Shown piece after piece: positions 1 through 8,471 of a stretch of DNA of 64,000 bases. Each line of letters begins with the position of its first letter. The first letter of the stretch is position 1. The stretch is from assembly GCA_038848005.1 (NCBI GenBank), contig JAWCNZ010000004.1:1-64000 (forward strand), given 5' to 3'. Position numbers and translations under genes: made by a program. This DNA is from JAWCNN01 sp038848005. GTDB lineage: Archaea > Thermoproteota > Bathyarchaeia > Bathyarchaeales > Bathycorpusculaceae. The notes beneath the pieces were generated by a model. That model searched no databases. It saw nothing but the letters and a program-made list of their open reading frames with translations, and was not told the origin of the DNA.

Positions 1-1
1 T

Positions 2-106
2 GTTGAAGAACCAACTGTGTTTTCAGGGACATCTATCGTAACTGCAGTTTCTGGAATAGCTTGTCTGGGAATAGTTGTCATTAGGAAAAGGCGTGGCATG
101 TGGTGA
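2..106 (+). CDS. C-terminal end of a membrane-anchored surface protein (partial)
   Basis: The window opens inside a reading frame that runs to a TGA at 104-106. The visible 34 residues contain one hydrophobic stretch (about FSGTSIVTAVSGIACLGIVV) followed by a basic tail RKRRGMW. This is the usual C-terminal anchor of archaeal extracellular proteins: one membrane span with the positive residues inside. The rest of the protein lies upstream, so no function can be given. The next gene starts 6 bases later and also has an export signal, so the two may form one unit for surface proteins. Confidence 0.6.
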   Translation, partial: VEEPTVFSGTSIVTAVSGIACLGIVVIRKRRGMW

Positions 107-112
107 AAAGCC

Positions 113-517
113 ATGAACGCCAAAAAGTTGGCTATTTTGTTGGTGGTTGTCGTCTTAAGCGTTTCTCTGACAGCCTATACATTAGCGAACGCACAATCAG
201 ACCCATACGAATGGCACATCATAGAGGAAAAAGAAGGTATAACATGGGATGGTGATGTTTCGCACATTATTTGGTACCGCAATGGCAGAGGAGACGAAGT
301 TTTGTACTGTTACTACCATTCAAACAAGTCAGCGTTGTACGTTGATGTTTTTCCAGCGGAAGGCGGCGTACTGTCTCTTAATGCTACTTGGGAAGAGAAT
401 TTGTTGCGTAGGCTTACTACACGCTATTTTGGTGTTGGCTGGAGCGGTAGCATAGTTCGTATGCCCAGTTTGCCGCCAGGCTTTAAACTGCCGCCACGAC
501 CGCCAGAATGCAACTAG
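113..517 (+). CDS. Secreted protein of unknown function, N-terminal part
   Basis: This 134-residue product starts with a clear signal peptide: MNAKK, then a hydrophobic core (LAILLVVVVLSVSLTAYTLA), then a likely cleavage near ANA-QS. The rest is polar and ends in a proline-rich stretch (PPGFKLPPRPPE). I recognise no family. The stop codon overlaps the start of the next frame by 10 bases, and that frame continues in the same style without its own signal peptide. The two may therefore be one exported protein broken by a frameshift near 505-515. Confidence 0.6.
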   Translation: MNAKKLAILLVVVVLSVSLTAYTLANAQSDPYEWHIIEEKEGITWDGDVSHIIWYRNGRGDEVLYCYYHSNKSALYVDVFPAEGGVLSLNATWEENLLRRLTTRYFGVGWSGSIVRMPSLPPGFKLPPRPPECN

Positions 518-1008
518 AAGGTGAAAATCATCCGCTTGGCTATGCAAAGGATATATGGGCTGTTAGTGACCGACGCGCTTATGCTTGTATGGTGCGTTAT
601 GATGGGAACGATGACAAACTAACTGCACTTATTCAATCGGCTTTATCCTATACTTTCGGGGCTGACGAATGCGACGAAGAATGGTGTGTTATGAATACAG
701 AATACATGCCTCACCCAATTTACCTGGGGATAATCAAAATAGGCGAGGAATGGGCTAAAGAGTGGGGACCAAACTGCAGGCAAAGGTTAAATGACACTTA
801 CAATGGCGTCACGCTGGAAAGGAAGGATTCTGGTCCAATAGGGTATGACGGTAGCATAATCACTTATCAAGCAGTAGCATGGACAGAACGATACGAAAAC
901 TGGCAACTAAAAGAGATACACCTAAAATACACATTTACAGTAAGTGTGCCTGCATACCGCCCATATGTTCAACCCTCAATCGTCGGATACTACGCAGAAT
1001 TCAATTAA
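508..1008 (+). CDS. Continuation of secreted protein (unknown function)
   Basis: This 166-residue frame has no signal peptide or membrane segment and several Trp, Tyr and Cys residues (ADECDEEWCVMN). It begins at an ATG overlapping the stop of the preceding secreted protein. No Shine-Dalgarno sequence stands clear of the upstream gene. The composition suits an extracellular domain, and without the upstream signal peptide it would stay in the cytoplasm. I infer a possible single-gene frameshift, but cannot exclude two translationally coupled genes. Confidence 0.5.
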   Translation: MQLEGENHPLGYAKDIWAVSDRRAYACMVRYDGNDDKLTALIQSALSYTFGADECDEEWCVMNTEYMPHPIYLGIIKIGEEWAKEWGPNCRQRLNDTYNGVTLERKDSGPIGYDGSIITYQAVAWTERYENWQLKEIHLKYTFTVSVPAYRPYVQPSIVGYYAEFN

Positions 1009-1133
1009 ACCCACAATTTCTCCATTTTTTATTTCAAATGTTTAACTAAAATTAAAAGAATTGCCATGAAGTTAATGTGGAAGGTTTAAATATTTGTCTA
1101 TGCTCGCTCATACAAGGTTTAAGTGGTTGGAAA

Positions 1134-1574
1134 ATGCCAAAACAGGAAAAGGGGAAATCCCATCAGACGAGGCCTGTTACTAAGCGTCCTCCAAGCTGGT
1201 GTAAATATCAGCCAGAAGAAGTAGAAGCCTTAGTGGTTAAACTTGCGAGGGAGGGTGTTCCGCCGAGCCGTATAGGAACAATCCTTAGAGATCAGTATGC
1301 GATTCCTTTGGTGAAGTCGATTACTGGGAAAACGATAACGAAGATGCTTAGGGATGCGGGGCTTGCGCCAGCAATTCCAGAAGATTTGGCAAATATGTTG
1401 AAAAGGGCTGAGCGCCTCAATGCTCATCTTGAAAGGAACAAAAAGGACTTGCACAATAAAAGGGCGCTTCAAATTTTGGAAGCGAAAATCCACAAACTTT
1501 CAAGGTACTATAAGCGTGAGGGAATTTTACCGCAAAACTGGAAGTACGAGCCTAAAACAGCTTCCCTAACCTAA
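1134..1574 (+). CDS. rps15: 30S ribosomal protein S15 (uS15)
   Basis: The 146-residue product has the archaeal/eukaryotic uS15 layout: an extra N-terminal region (SHQTRPVTKRPPSWCKY), an internal ITGKTITKML segment, and the conserved helical S15 domain ending LHNKRALQILEAKIHKLSRYYKREGILP. A longer frame opens at 1077, but the family starts with a short M-P-K type N-terminus. The ATG at 1134 is therefore preferred. A TATA-like TTTAAATA lies near 1085-1092. It is followed by the nuclease and KEOPS genes, a neighbourhood common in archaea. Confidence 0.95.
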   Translation: MPKQEKGKSHQTRPVTKRPPSWCKYQPEEVEALVVKLAREGVPPSRIGTILRDQYAIPLVKSITGKTITKMLRDAGLAPAIPEDLANMLKRAERLNAHLERNKKDLHNKRALQILEAKIHKLSRYYKREGILPQNWKYEPKTASLT

Positions 1575-1668
1575 CAATTCCACTACTAGGTAAATGTTAA
1601 GCTTATCCGCATCTGCAAGCTGGAATCGAATAGAAAAGATGTTGTAAAACTCGTCGAGTGCGAAAAAT

Positions 1669-1782
1669 ATGAAAAGGAAAGTTTGGGTGTTCAAATATAT
1701 AGCAATCGCTTTATTAAGCTTATTAGTTGTTGTAGCTTATGCAAGTCTTTCAAAGTGTCCATTTATGGAAGCTGCTCCATGA
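1669..1782 (+). CDS. Possible small single-span membrane protein
   Basis: The 311-base gap between rps15 and the DHH gene holds one short frame of 37 codons. It starts MKRKVWVFKY, has a hydrophobic span (IAIALLSLLVVVAYASL) and ends SKCPFMEAAP. The composition fits a tiny membrane protein, but there is no strong ribosome-binding site and no family match that I recognise. The rest of the gap shows only the A/T-rich promoter region of the next gene (near 1857-1870). Low confidence. Confidence 0.25.
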   Translation: MKRKVWVFKYIAIALLSLLVVVAYASLSKCPFMEAAP

Positions 1783-1894
1783 AGACTGCGGGGATTACGT
1801 TGTTGTTGGCGAGAGCTAAACCAGCTTCTTTGACTTGGCATGTTCGCCTTTAAATCCTTAAATAATAATTGGTTTCTAGCTTAAAGTGGTTGTT

Positions 1895-3346
1895 ATGACA
1901 TTGGAAAGGGACAACATTGAAGCCTTTTTGGGTTCAGCGGCGCAGGCAGCCAAAACCATTTTGGAGGTTGCGAAGGGAGATGGTTACATCTATGTTTTTT
2001 CGCATTTGGATGCCGATGGGGTGGCTGCGGCTGGAATTGTTGGAAAAGCATTGTTTAGGCTTGATGCTAGATTTAAGATTAGAATAACTCAGTGGGTTGA
2101 CGAGGAAGTTTTGGGTGATGTTTGTTCTGAAAAGCCTCAGCTTGTAATATTCACGGATTTTGGAAGCGGCTACATCAACCTATTAAATGAAAAACTTTCA
2201 CAATTCAAAATTGTAATTTTGGACCATCATCAAATTGCGGGAGAAAAAACAGCCGCTTTTGCGCATGTAAACCCACATTTACATGCAATTGACGGCGCAC
2301 GGGACATAAGCGGCGCAGGCGTCGCATACTTCGTCGCCAAAGCAATTGACAAAAATAATGTGGATTTGGCGCCCATAGCCGTTGTTGGGGCTCTCGGAGA
2401 CCTTCAAGACAAATATGATCAGCGAAAGTTAGGCGGAATAAATGAGTTGATAGTTGAGGATGCTGTTAAAGGTGGGTTTTTAACAGTTGAAAAGGACTTA
2501 ATATTTTTTGGAAGGGAAACACGTCCCATTCACAAAGCATTAGCTTCTACGACAAGCCCTTTTATTCCTGGCTTAAGCGGTGAAGAAGATAAGAGTTTAA
2601 CTTTTTTGGCTAGTTTGGACATTAAACCAAAAGATGGCGAGCGGTGGCGGGCTTTAAGGGACCTTTCAGACGAAGAAAAGAGAAGGCTATGCTCAGCATT
2701 GGCAGATTACCTCTTGTCGAAAGGCTTACATTACGAAGTTACAAATCTTATTGGACATGTTTACACTTTGAATGGCGAAGAGCCTTGGACTCCGCTTAGA
2801 GACGCCAGAGAATTCGCTGTTTTGTTGAATGCCACTGGACGCATGGACAAGCCAAGCTTAGGCGTAGCCATATGCATGGGCGACAGAGGCTCAGCCCTAG
2901 AAGAGGCAAACAATGTTTTAGAGGAGTATAGGAGAACCATAAACAAGTATCTTGGATGGGTTATGGAAAAACCCGACAGAATTCGTGAGTTGGAAAACAT
3001 TTACGTTGTTTACGGCGAAAACTTCATAAACGACAAAATTGTTGGCGCAATATCTTCCATACTTGTCACGAGTCTTCCAAACCCAGAAAAACCCTTAATT
3101 GCATACGCCTACACTGAAAAGGAAGGCTTGGCGAAAATTTCAGCAAGAACAATAGATATTATGACGAACAGAGGAGTTAACTTAGGCGAGATCATGCAAG
3201 TGGCCGCTGAAAAATGTTTGGGAAACGGTGGCGGACACAACATAGCGGCTGGAGCGCAAATCCCAATAGAAAATGTTGACGTTTTTATTAAGGTTGTTGA
3301 TGAACTTGTTGGAAAGCAGTTGAAGGGTGAGAACATTAGAAGCTGA
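1895..3346 (+). CDS. DHH-family single-strand nuclease, archaeal RecJ-like (GAN type)
   Basis: This is a 483-residue DHH/DHHA1 phosphoesterase. The N-terminal metal motif is SHLDADGVAAAGI (about residues 36-48), followed by TDFGSGY and the DHH signature VILDHHQ (about 110). The DHHA1 substrate motif GNGGGHNIAAGA lies near the C-terminus. Archaeal proteins of this type are RecJ homologues; GAN associates with the GINS/CMG replisome and degrades single-stranded DNA or RNA. The frame can also open at a GTG 9 bases upstream, but the ATG at 1895 fits leaderless initiation from the TTAAATAATA box at about 1857-1866. It overlaps pcc1 by 20 bases. Confidence 0.85.
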   Translation: MTLERDNIEAFLGSAAQAAKTILEVAKGDGYIYVFSHLDADGVAAAGIVGKALFRLDARFKIRITQWVDEEVLGDVCSEKPQLVIFTDFGSGYINLLNEKLSQFKIVILDHHQIAGEKTAAFAHVNPHLHAIDGARDISGAGVAYFVAKAIDKNNVDLAPIAVVGALGDLQDKYDQRKLGGINELIVEDAVKGGFLTVEKDLIFFGRETRPIHKALASTTSPFIPGLSGEEDKSLTFLASLDIKPKDGERWRALRDLSDEEKRRLCSALADYLLSKGLHYEVTNLIGHVYTLNGEEPWTPLRDAREFAVLLNATGRMDKPSLGVAICMGDRGSALEEANNVLEEYRRTINKYLGWVMEKPDRIRELENIYVVYGENFINDKIVGAISSILVTSLPNPEKPLIAYAYTEKEGLAKISARTIDIMTNRGVNLGEIMQVAAEKCLGNGGGHNIAAGAQIPIENVDVFIKVVDELVGKQLKGENIRS

Positions 3347-3587
3347 AATAGTATTGGAGTATGACGACGAAAAAGTTGCTGAAGCCGCAGCCAAAGCAGT
3401 TTCGCCAGACAATTTTAAAGCACCAAAGGGATTAGCAGTCAAAACAACATGGGAAAAAACCAAAGTAGTTACAGTAATAAAGTGCCAGAGGAAATTTTCA
3501 ACATTCATAGCCACAATTGACGATTTGCTTTTTTGCATTTCAACAGCGGAAAAAAGCATCAAAACGGTAAAGAGTTTAACTGAGTAA
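3327..3587 (+). CDS. pcc1: KEOPS complex subunit Pcc1
   Basis: This 86-residue protein matches the small Pcc1/CTAG-Pcc1 family: an N-terminal strand (LEAEIVLEYDDEKVAEAAAKAVSPDN), a central K-x-x-V-x-V-I-K strand, and the final helix with FIATIDDLLFCISTAEK. Pcc1 dimerises within KEOPS, which makes the N6-threonylcarbamoyl modification of adenosine 37 in ANN-decoding tRNAs. It uses a GTG start inside the end of the DHH nuclease gene, so the two are probably translationally coupled. Confidence 0.88.
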   Translation: MRTLEAEIVLEYDDEKVAEAAAKAVSPDNFKAPKGLAVKTTWEKTKVVTVIKCQRKFSTFIATIDDLLFCISTAEKSIKTVKSLTE

Positions 3588-3639
3588 GGTTAAATATTTG
3601 TTTTGATGCTAAAGTTAGAAGGTTAAGTGGCTGATTGAC

Positions 3640-4929
3640 ATGTTGGACATTAGGCTTATCCGTGAAAATCCAGAATTGGTTAGGAACAACCTAATGAAGA
3701 GGGGAAACCCCGAAATTTTGGAGATGTTGGATGAACTGATTAAATGTGATGGAGAGTGGCGGCAAGTCCTAACGAGGTTGAACGAGCTGCGTCATGAAAG
3801 AAAGCAAATAACGCTTAAAGTTGCGGCTTTGAAAAAGCAAGGTGAAGACGCAAGCGGGGAAATTGCAAAAGCCAAAAACGTTGACATGGAAATTACCGCT
3901 TTGGAACGGCGTGTGGGCGAATGTGAAGAGAAGGTTCGTTATTATTTGATGCGGTTGCCAAACCTCCTACACGAGTCGGTTCCGTTTGGCAAAGACGAAA
4001 ATGATAATGTTCCGGTGCGGTTTTGGGGTGAACCGCCAAAATTTGATTTTCCACCTAAAGACCACATAGATTTAGCCTTAAACTTGGATATTATGGATGT
4101 GGAAAGGGCTGGGAAGGTTGCTGGAGCCAGATTTTTCTATTTGAAGGGTTATGGCGTTTTGCTTGATATGGCTATAATGAACTTCGCCTTGGAGGAGCTG
4201 GTGAAGAAGGGGTATATGGCGATAGAACCGCCGTTTCTTATGAGGCGTAAGCCTTACGAGGGGGTTGTAGCCTTAAGCGATTTTGAAGATGTCCTATACA
4301 AAATTGATGGTGAAGATTTGTATTTGATTGCCACTTCCGAGCATCCTATTGGGGCGATGTTTATGGATGAAGTTTTGAAGGCTGAGGATCTGCCAATCAA
4401 ATGTGTTGGCGTCAGCACAAACTTTAGGAAGGAAGCTGGAGCGCATGGCAAGGACACACGTGGAATCTTTCGGACACACCAGTTTAACAAAATTGAACAG
4501 TTCATTTTCTGCAAGCCTGAAGACTCGTGGAAAATGCATGAAGAACTTATAAGGAATGCGGAGGAGCTTGTTCAAAAGCTTGGTTTGCCCTATCGTGTCG
4601 TGAACGTTTGCACTGGCGATATTGGAACGGTAGCCGCTAAAAAGTATGATTTGGAGGCGTGGATGCCAGCGCAAAACGCCTATAGAGAATTGATTTCGTG
4701 TAGTAACTGCACGGATTATCAGGCTAGAAGGTTAAACATAAAATACCGAGAAAAAGAGGGTGAACCGCCGAAGGGGTTTGTGCACACTTTGAATTCAACA
4801 GCTTTAGCAACTGGCAGAACAATGGTTGCGATTCTTGAGAATTATCAGCAGAGTGATGGTTCGGTGGTTATTCCGGAGGTTTTGAGGAAGTATATGGGTG
4901 GCATCGAAAAGTTGGAGCCGAAACAGTAA
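3640..4929 (+). CDS. serS: Seryl-tRNA synthetase (canonical class II)
   Basis: The 429-residue enzyme has the N-terminal tRNA-binding coiled coil (about residues 25-110, RHERKQITLKVAALKKQGED). The class II catalytic core follows: TSEHPIGAMF, motif 2 in FRKEAGAHGKDTRGIFRTHQ, the serine-pocket region GDIGTVAAKKYDLEAWMP, and motif 3 in ALATGRTMVAILENYQ. It charges tRNA-Ser and tRNA-Sec-type acceptors with serine. This is the common SerRS, not the divergent methanogen form. An A/T-rich box (GGTTAAATATTTG) stands upstream near 3590. Confidence 0.96.
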   Translation: MLDIRLIRENPELVRNNLMKRGNPEILEMLDELIKCDGEWRQVLTRLNELRHERKQITLKVAALKKQGEDASGEIAKAKNVDMEITALERRVGECEEKVRYYLMRLPNLLHESVPFGKDENDNVPVRFWGEPPKFDFPPKDHIDLALNLDIMDVERAGKVAGARFFYLKGYGVLLDMAIMNFALEELVKKGYMAIEPPFLMRRKPYEGVVALSDFEDVLYKIDGEDLYLIATSEHPIGAMFMDEVLKAEDLPIKCVGVSTNFRKEAGAHGKDTRGIFRTHQFNKIEQFIFCKPEDSWKMHEELIRNAEELVQKLGLPYRVVNVCTGDIGTVAAKKYDLEAWMPAQNAYRELISCSNCTDYQARRLNIKYREKEGEPPKGFVHTLNSTALATGRTMVAILENYQQSDGSVVIPEVLRKYMGGIEKLEPKQ

Positions 4930-4980
4930 AACTTTTAATAGTTAGATGTGATTTTTCAAGCTGTTCTTTGGAGGATGAAT

Positions 4981-5595
4981 GTGTCTTCGAAAACCAAACG
5001 CGTAAGGGATAAGTGGCGAAGCAAAGTGTGGTATACGGTTGTTGCTCCACTATATTTTGGCAGTGTGGAGCTTGGAAGTGTGCCAGCAGACGAACCGCAA
5101 AAACTTGTTGGGAGGGTTGTTGATTCAACGCTTTATGATGTTACTGGCGATTTTGCACATCAGTATCTTAAAATGCTTTTTCAAATAACAGAGGTGGATG
5201 GCAAAACTGCCAAAACAATGTTTAAGGGACACGAATACTCAAGGGATTATCTGCGAAGCCTTGTTAGGAGGAGAACAACAAAGGTTGACGGCATTTTCAA
5301 TGTGGCAACAAAGGATGGGTATAAGCTTCGGGTGGCTGTTTCAGCCTTTACACTGTCAAGGATAAGAACAGCTCAAGAGAAAGGCATACGTGCAATCATG
5401 GAGAAAATCGTTAAGGAAAAGGCTTCAGCCCTCACGTTTGACCAGTTCACTCAAGAAATGGTTTTGGGAAAAATCGCTTCAGACATATATAATGAAGCTA
5501 AAAAAATTGCGCCGTTACGTCATGTGGGCATCCGAAAATCAAAGGTTATAGCCACTGCACAGCAAACGCCACTTCAAAAGGTTGAGGCAAACTAA
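4981..5595 (+). CDS. rps3ae: 30S ribosomal protein S3Ae (eS1)
   Basis: The product matches archaeal eS1: RDKWRSKVWYTVVAPLYFG near the start, then VVDSTLYDVTGDF and LRSLVRRRTTKVDG. The frame opens further upstream at 4948 and has an ATG at 4975, but GGAGG at 4970-4974 is ideally spaced for the GTG at 4981. That gives the family-like start M-S-S-K-T-K and 204 residues. A CTTTTAATAG promoter box lies between serS and this gene (about 4931-4940). Confidence 0.92.
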   Translation: MSSKTKRVRDKWRSKVWYTVVAPLYFGSVELGSVPADEPQKLVGRVVDSTLYDVTGDFAHQYLKMLFQITEVDGKTAKTMFKGHEYSRDYLRSLVRRRTTKVDGIFNVATKDGYKLRVAVSAFTLSRIRTAQEKGIRAIMEKIVKEKASALTFDQFTQEMVLGKIASDIYNEAKKIAPLRHVGIRKSKVIATAQQTPLQKVEAN

Positions 5596-5618
5596 TACAG
5601 TCATTTTAAGGTGGCGAC

Positions 5619-6074
5619 ATGACTGTTTCCGCCGGAGTTCACAGAAAAGCCCAGTTTTCCATTTTAGATTTAATAAATAACGTGAAAAAACAGCCAGATT
5701 TTCACAAAGCAGGCGCAATTGCTATTTTTGTTGGTGTTGTTCGAGGACAAAACCTCAAAGGCGAAAAGGTTCAAAAGCTGGAGTTAGAGGCTTATGAAGA
5801 GAAGGCAAACGAGGTTTTAATTGATATTTGCAGAGATTTAAAGAATAGGGAGGGCATAGTGGACGTTCAAATTCACCATTTACTCGGCGAATTCAACGTT
5901 GGAGAAGACTTGGTTTATGTTTTGGTTGCGGGTGCGCATCGCAAAAATGTTTTTCCAGTTTTGGAAGAAGCTGTGGAAAGGTACAAGCGAGAAGCGCCAA
6001 TTTTCAAGAAGGAATACTGCCTAAACAAGCATGGCAAAGTAACCACTCATTGGATAACCGAAAGCAAAGCATAA
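5619..6074 (+). CDS. moaE: Molybdopterin synthase catalytic subunit MoaE
   Basis: The 151-residue protein has the MoaE core: GAIAIFVGVVRGQN, LELEAYEEKANEVL, the dimer motif HHLLGEFNVGEDLVYVLVAGAHR, and the catalytic lysine region EAPIFKKEY followed by W. MoaE inserts the dithiolene sulfurs into precursor Z using the thiocarboxylated MoaD tail. MoaD is not visible here. The gene follows rps3ae after 23 bases and probably shares its transcript. Confidence 0.92.
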   Translation: MTVSAGVHRKAQFSILDLINNVKKQPDFHKAGAIAIFVGVVRGQNLKGEKVQKLELEAYEEKANEVLIDICRDLKNREGIVDVQIHHLLGEFNVGEDLVYVLVAGAHRKNVFPVLEEAVERYKREAPIFKKEYCLNKHGKVTTHWITESKA

Positions 6075-6470
6075 TAATTGTTTAATTGGGTTTGTGTGGA
6101 AAATTTAATATTAGGATATTCATGGGAATTGATGTGACGTAAAGTGTTGGTTATGAAGGCTGTTACTGAAGACACGATAAAGATGTGTGTTAAAGCGGTT
6201 AGCTATTCTCTTTATTTCTTTATTATCAGGTTACAACAAAAACAGAAATAACTAACAGATTGCAACACTTACGCTTCATAAACATTAGCTATCTTTTCTA
6301 CTCAACATAAAATTGCAATTGTTGTTGTTAAAATTTCGGCAACGACAACAACACAAAAACCATTTCAAATGTCATCGCCAGAAAACCCGCAAAACGACGA
6401 TATTTAAAAATAAAATTGTTAAATTTTAAATACTAATTAATTAATGTTGTTGAATGTTATGTAGAAAAAG
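6075..6470. other. Long intergenic region with a repeat element and promoter
   Basis: Almost 400 bases separate moaE from the DUF47 gene. The region is A/T-rich and holds the composite inverted-repeat element described separately at 6318-6408. It also has a TATA-like TTTAAATA at about 6425-6432 that would serve the DUF47 gene. A 32-codon frame at 6153-6251 (MKAVTEDTIKMCVKAVSYSL..., ending QQKQK) is present, but its coding value is doubtful. Confidence 0.5.
6318..6408. repeat. Composite double inverted repeat, copy 1
   Basis: There are two adjacent imperfect inverted repeats. The first has arms ATTGTTGTTGTT (6318-6329) and AACGACAACAACA (6341-6353). The second has arms AAATGTCATCG (6367-6377) and CGACGATATTTAAA (6395-6408). 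A second copy with the same two parts in the opposite order lies at 53650-53742, consistent with the whole block being inverted. Both copies are intergenic and next to a promoter. The element is unlike any family I can name. Confidence 0.5.
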
Positions 6471-7151
6471 GTGGATGCGAATTTGGAAAGAAAAAGCTAC
6501 ACTTGGTTTGAAAGACGCCGAAGAACAAAAGCATTAGATTTAGCCCAAGAACAAATAACCAAGGCGCTTGACACCGTAACCCTGCTCCACCAAGCAATAA
6601 AAAACATGTCAGAAACAAAAGAAAAAGAAGCAATCCAAAACGTCGGAAACCTATTCAAAATAGAAAGAGAAGTAGACAGCCTAAGAAGAGAAGTATTCAA
6701 AGAATTAACAAAAGGAGCCGCCCTATTCGCAGAATACCGCGAAGACCTCCTACACCTCGTAAAACGCCTCGACACACTCGCAGACCACGTTAAAGACGCC
6801 GCAAGATGCATAAAAATGCTTGAAGGCTACCAAATGCCAAAAGAACTATGGAACAATACAGTTTCCATGACCTCTTATCTGGTGGATTGCGCCCAAGCCC
6901 TGCGAGAAAGCCTCGAAAAAATAACAGTAAACCCCACAGCAGCCATACAACACGCCAAAAAAATCGAGGAAGTCGAACCGAAAATCGACGAGGAATATCT
7001 AAAAACAAAGGTTTTATTCACCAAGTTTTCGGAAAAAATAAATTGTGGCGCAATGGTGATATTTGACGATTTAGTTGAGTTTATCGAGCACGCCGCTGAC
7101 ATGTGCGCCGACACAGCCGACTACATCGTAATAATCGCAAGCAGAGAATAA
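6471..7151 (+). CDS. DUF47 / PhoU-like protein
   Basis: This is an all-helical protein of 226 residues with the DUF47 (PhoU-related) pattern: repeated helices with ALFAEYREDLLHLVKRLDTLADHVKDAARCI in the first half and IFDDLVEFIEHAADMCADTADYIVIIA at the C-terminus. These E/D-x-x-x-D-like runs bind metal in the family. DUF47 proteins usually accompany a PiT-type phosphate permease and are thought to modulate phosphate uptake. No permease is visible here. The start is the GTG at 6471, after an A/T-rich promoter. Confidence 0.85.
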   Translation: MDANLERKSYTWFERRRRTKALDLAQEQITKALDTVTLLHQAIKNMSETKEKEAIQNVGNLFKIEREVDSLRREVFKELTKGAALFAEYREDLLHLVKRLDTLADHVKDAARCIKMLEGYQMPKELWNNTVSMTSYLVDCAQALRESLEKITVNPTAAIQHAKKIEEVEPKIDEEYLKTKVLFTKFSEKINCGAMVIFDDLVEFIEHAADMCADTADYIVIIASRE

Positions 7152-7156
7152 ACAGA

Positions 7157-7916
7157 ATGTTAACAGCTCAAATTTCAGATGTGCACTGCGGTTTCATGTT
7201 TCGAAAGGAAAAACTAATAGAAACCATCAAGGAAATCAACGAATTATCCCCGATGTTGTTTTGATTACTGGCGACCTAACGGAAAACGGCGTACTATCGG
7301 AATTTGAAATCGCTGCGAAGGAATTGAAGAAGTTAAAAGTTGAAAAACCATTTACGTGAGTGGAAACCACGACTATCGGTCAACGGGCTATCTACAAACA
7401 TTTTTTCCAATTTTCGCAAGTAACAGAAACCGACGACGCCGTAATAATTATTTTAAGCTCGGCAAGACCAGACAGAGACGACGAAGTGGGACATAGACAA
7501 AACATATGGCTTGAAAACACCCTTAAAAAATACAGAGAAAAAATAGTGGCAATTCACCATCACCTCATCCCGGTTCCAGACACAGGCGCAGACCAAATAA
7601 CAATAGTAACAATAGTGGATGCAAGCGACGTTCTAAGAAGCCTAACAAAATCAAATGTGAACCTAGTGCTTTGCGGACACCGCCACAGACCATGGCGCTG
7701 GAAAATAGAGGACATGCTCATAATGCACGCTAGAAGCGTCTCATGTGAAAAACTTGAGGTTTCTTCCATAACTCCTACAACGTGATAGAAACAAAAAACG
7801 AGAAAATAGATGCAAAACTGAAAATCGTCGGCGGAGACGCTTTAAATTTTGAAAACATCATAAAGAAAAGAGATGCCCTCCAAACCTTAGACACCAGCGG
7901 CACAGCGAACAACTAA
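7157..7916 (+). pseudogene. Decayed calcineurin-like metallophosphoesterase
   Basis: Metallophosphoesterase motifs occur in order but in alternating frames. MLTAQISDVHCG opens at 7157. VVLITGDLTENG is in the next frame from about 7252. VSGNHDYRSTGY is in a third frame around 7356. IVAIHHHLIP and LVLCGHRHRPW return to the second frame (to 7785). A C-terminal tail is in the third frame again and ends at 7914-7916. At least four frameshifts are needed to read it through, so it is a pseudogene unless the sequence is very poor here. The flanking genes are intact, which argues against poor sequence. Confidence 0.85.
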
Positions 7917-8419
7917 CGCGGCAGTTTTCCCTGCTGAGCGAAAAATCGTTGATATTCCTTCAAGAACTCAATTAATATCGGGAATTTCGGATTTATAACA
8001 TAGCCATCTTCAGTCATTTTCACTATTTCATAAGCCTTCAAGTTTTCCAAATGACGCAGAAGAGTGGTTTTCGAGAGGTTTTGAAACTCTTTTCGAGGAC
8101 CCGACACCGCTTGAAAGAGAATTTCAATGGCTTTTTCCGTTAGAACCTTCTCCCACTCGATGTTGCCGTACGTTGTCAGCAACTCCTTTAGTAGGGATAT
8201 GTGTTTTCCATCATTAAAGTAAATGAACCTTTTAGCTCCCCTTCCAGTTGTTCGAATTATTCCCTTCCTCAAGAGTTTTTTTATGTGGTAGTAAAGCAGA
8301 GACGGATAAACTGAAAGGGATTTTTGTATGTTGGCAACAGAGTTTTCTCCTTTTGCAAGCTCCCTTAACACTTTTATTTCCGCTTTTCCGAAAACGTATA
8401 TTTCTTGTACTGGCTTCAT
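7913..8419 (-). CDS. Winged-helix transcriptional regulator (ArsR/MarR-like)
   Basis: The 168-residue protein starts with a winged helix: KAEIKVLRELAKGENSVANIQKSLSVYPSLLYYHIKKLLRKGIIRTTGRGAKRFIYF (about residues 12-68). The second half (LSKTTLLRHLENLKAYEIVKMTEDGYVINPKFP) looks like another helix-turn-helix, so the protein may have two DNA-binding heads. The start lies downstream of a minus-strand TATA-like box (CTTTATATTTAG, about 8441-8452), so it has its own promoter although it lies behind the his operon. Its 3' end overlaps the metallophosphoesterase remnant by 4 bases. Confidence 0.75.
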   Translation of the reverse strand: MKPVQEIYVFGKAEIKVLRELAKGENSVANIQKSLSVYPSLLYYHIKKLLRKGIIRTTGRGAKRFIYFNDGKHISLLKELLTTYGNIEWEKVLTEKAIEILFQAVSGPRKEFQNLSKTTLLRHLENLKAYEIVKMTEDGYVINPKFPILIEFLKEYQRFFAQQGKLPR

Positions 8420-8471
8420 AGAACTTCATAAAAATTGAATCTAAATATAAAGATTATGGAAGTCTACAACA

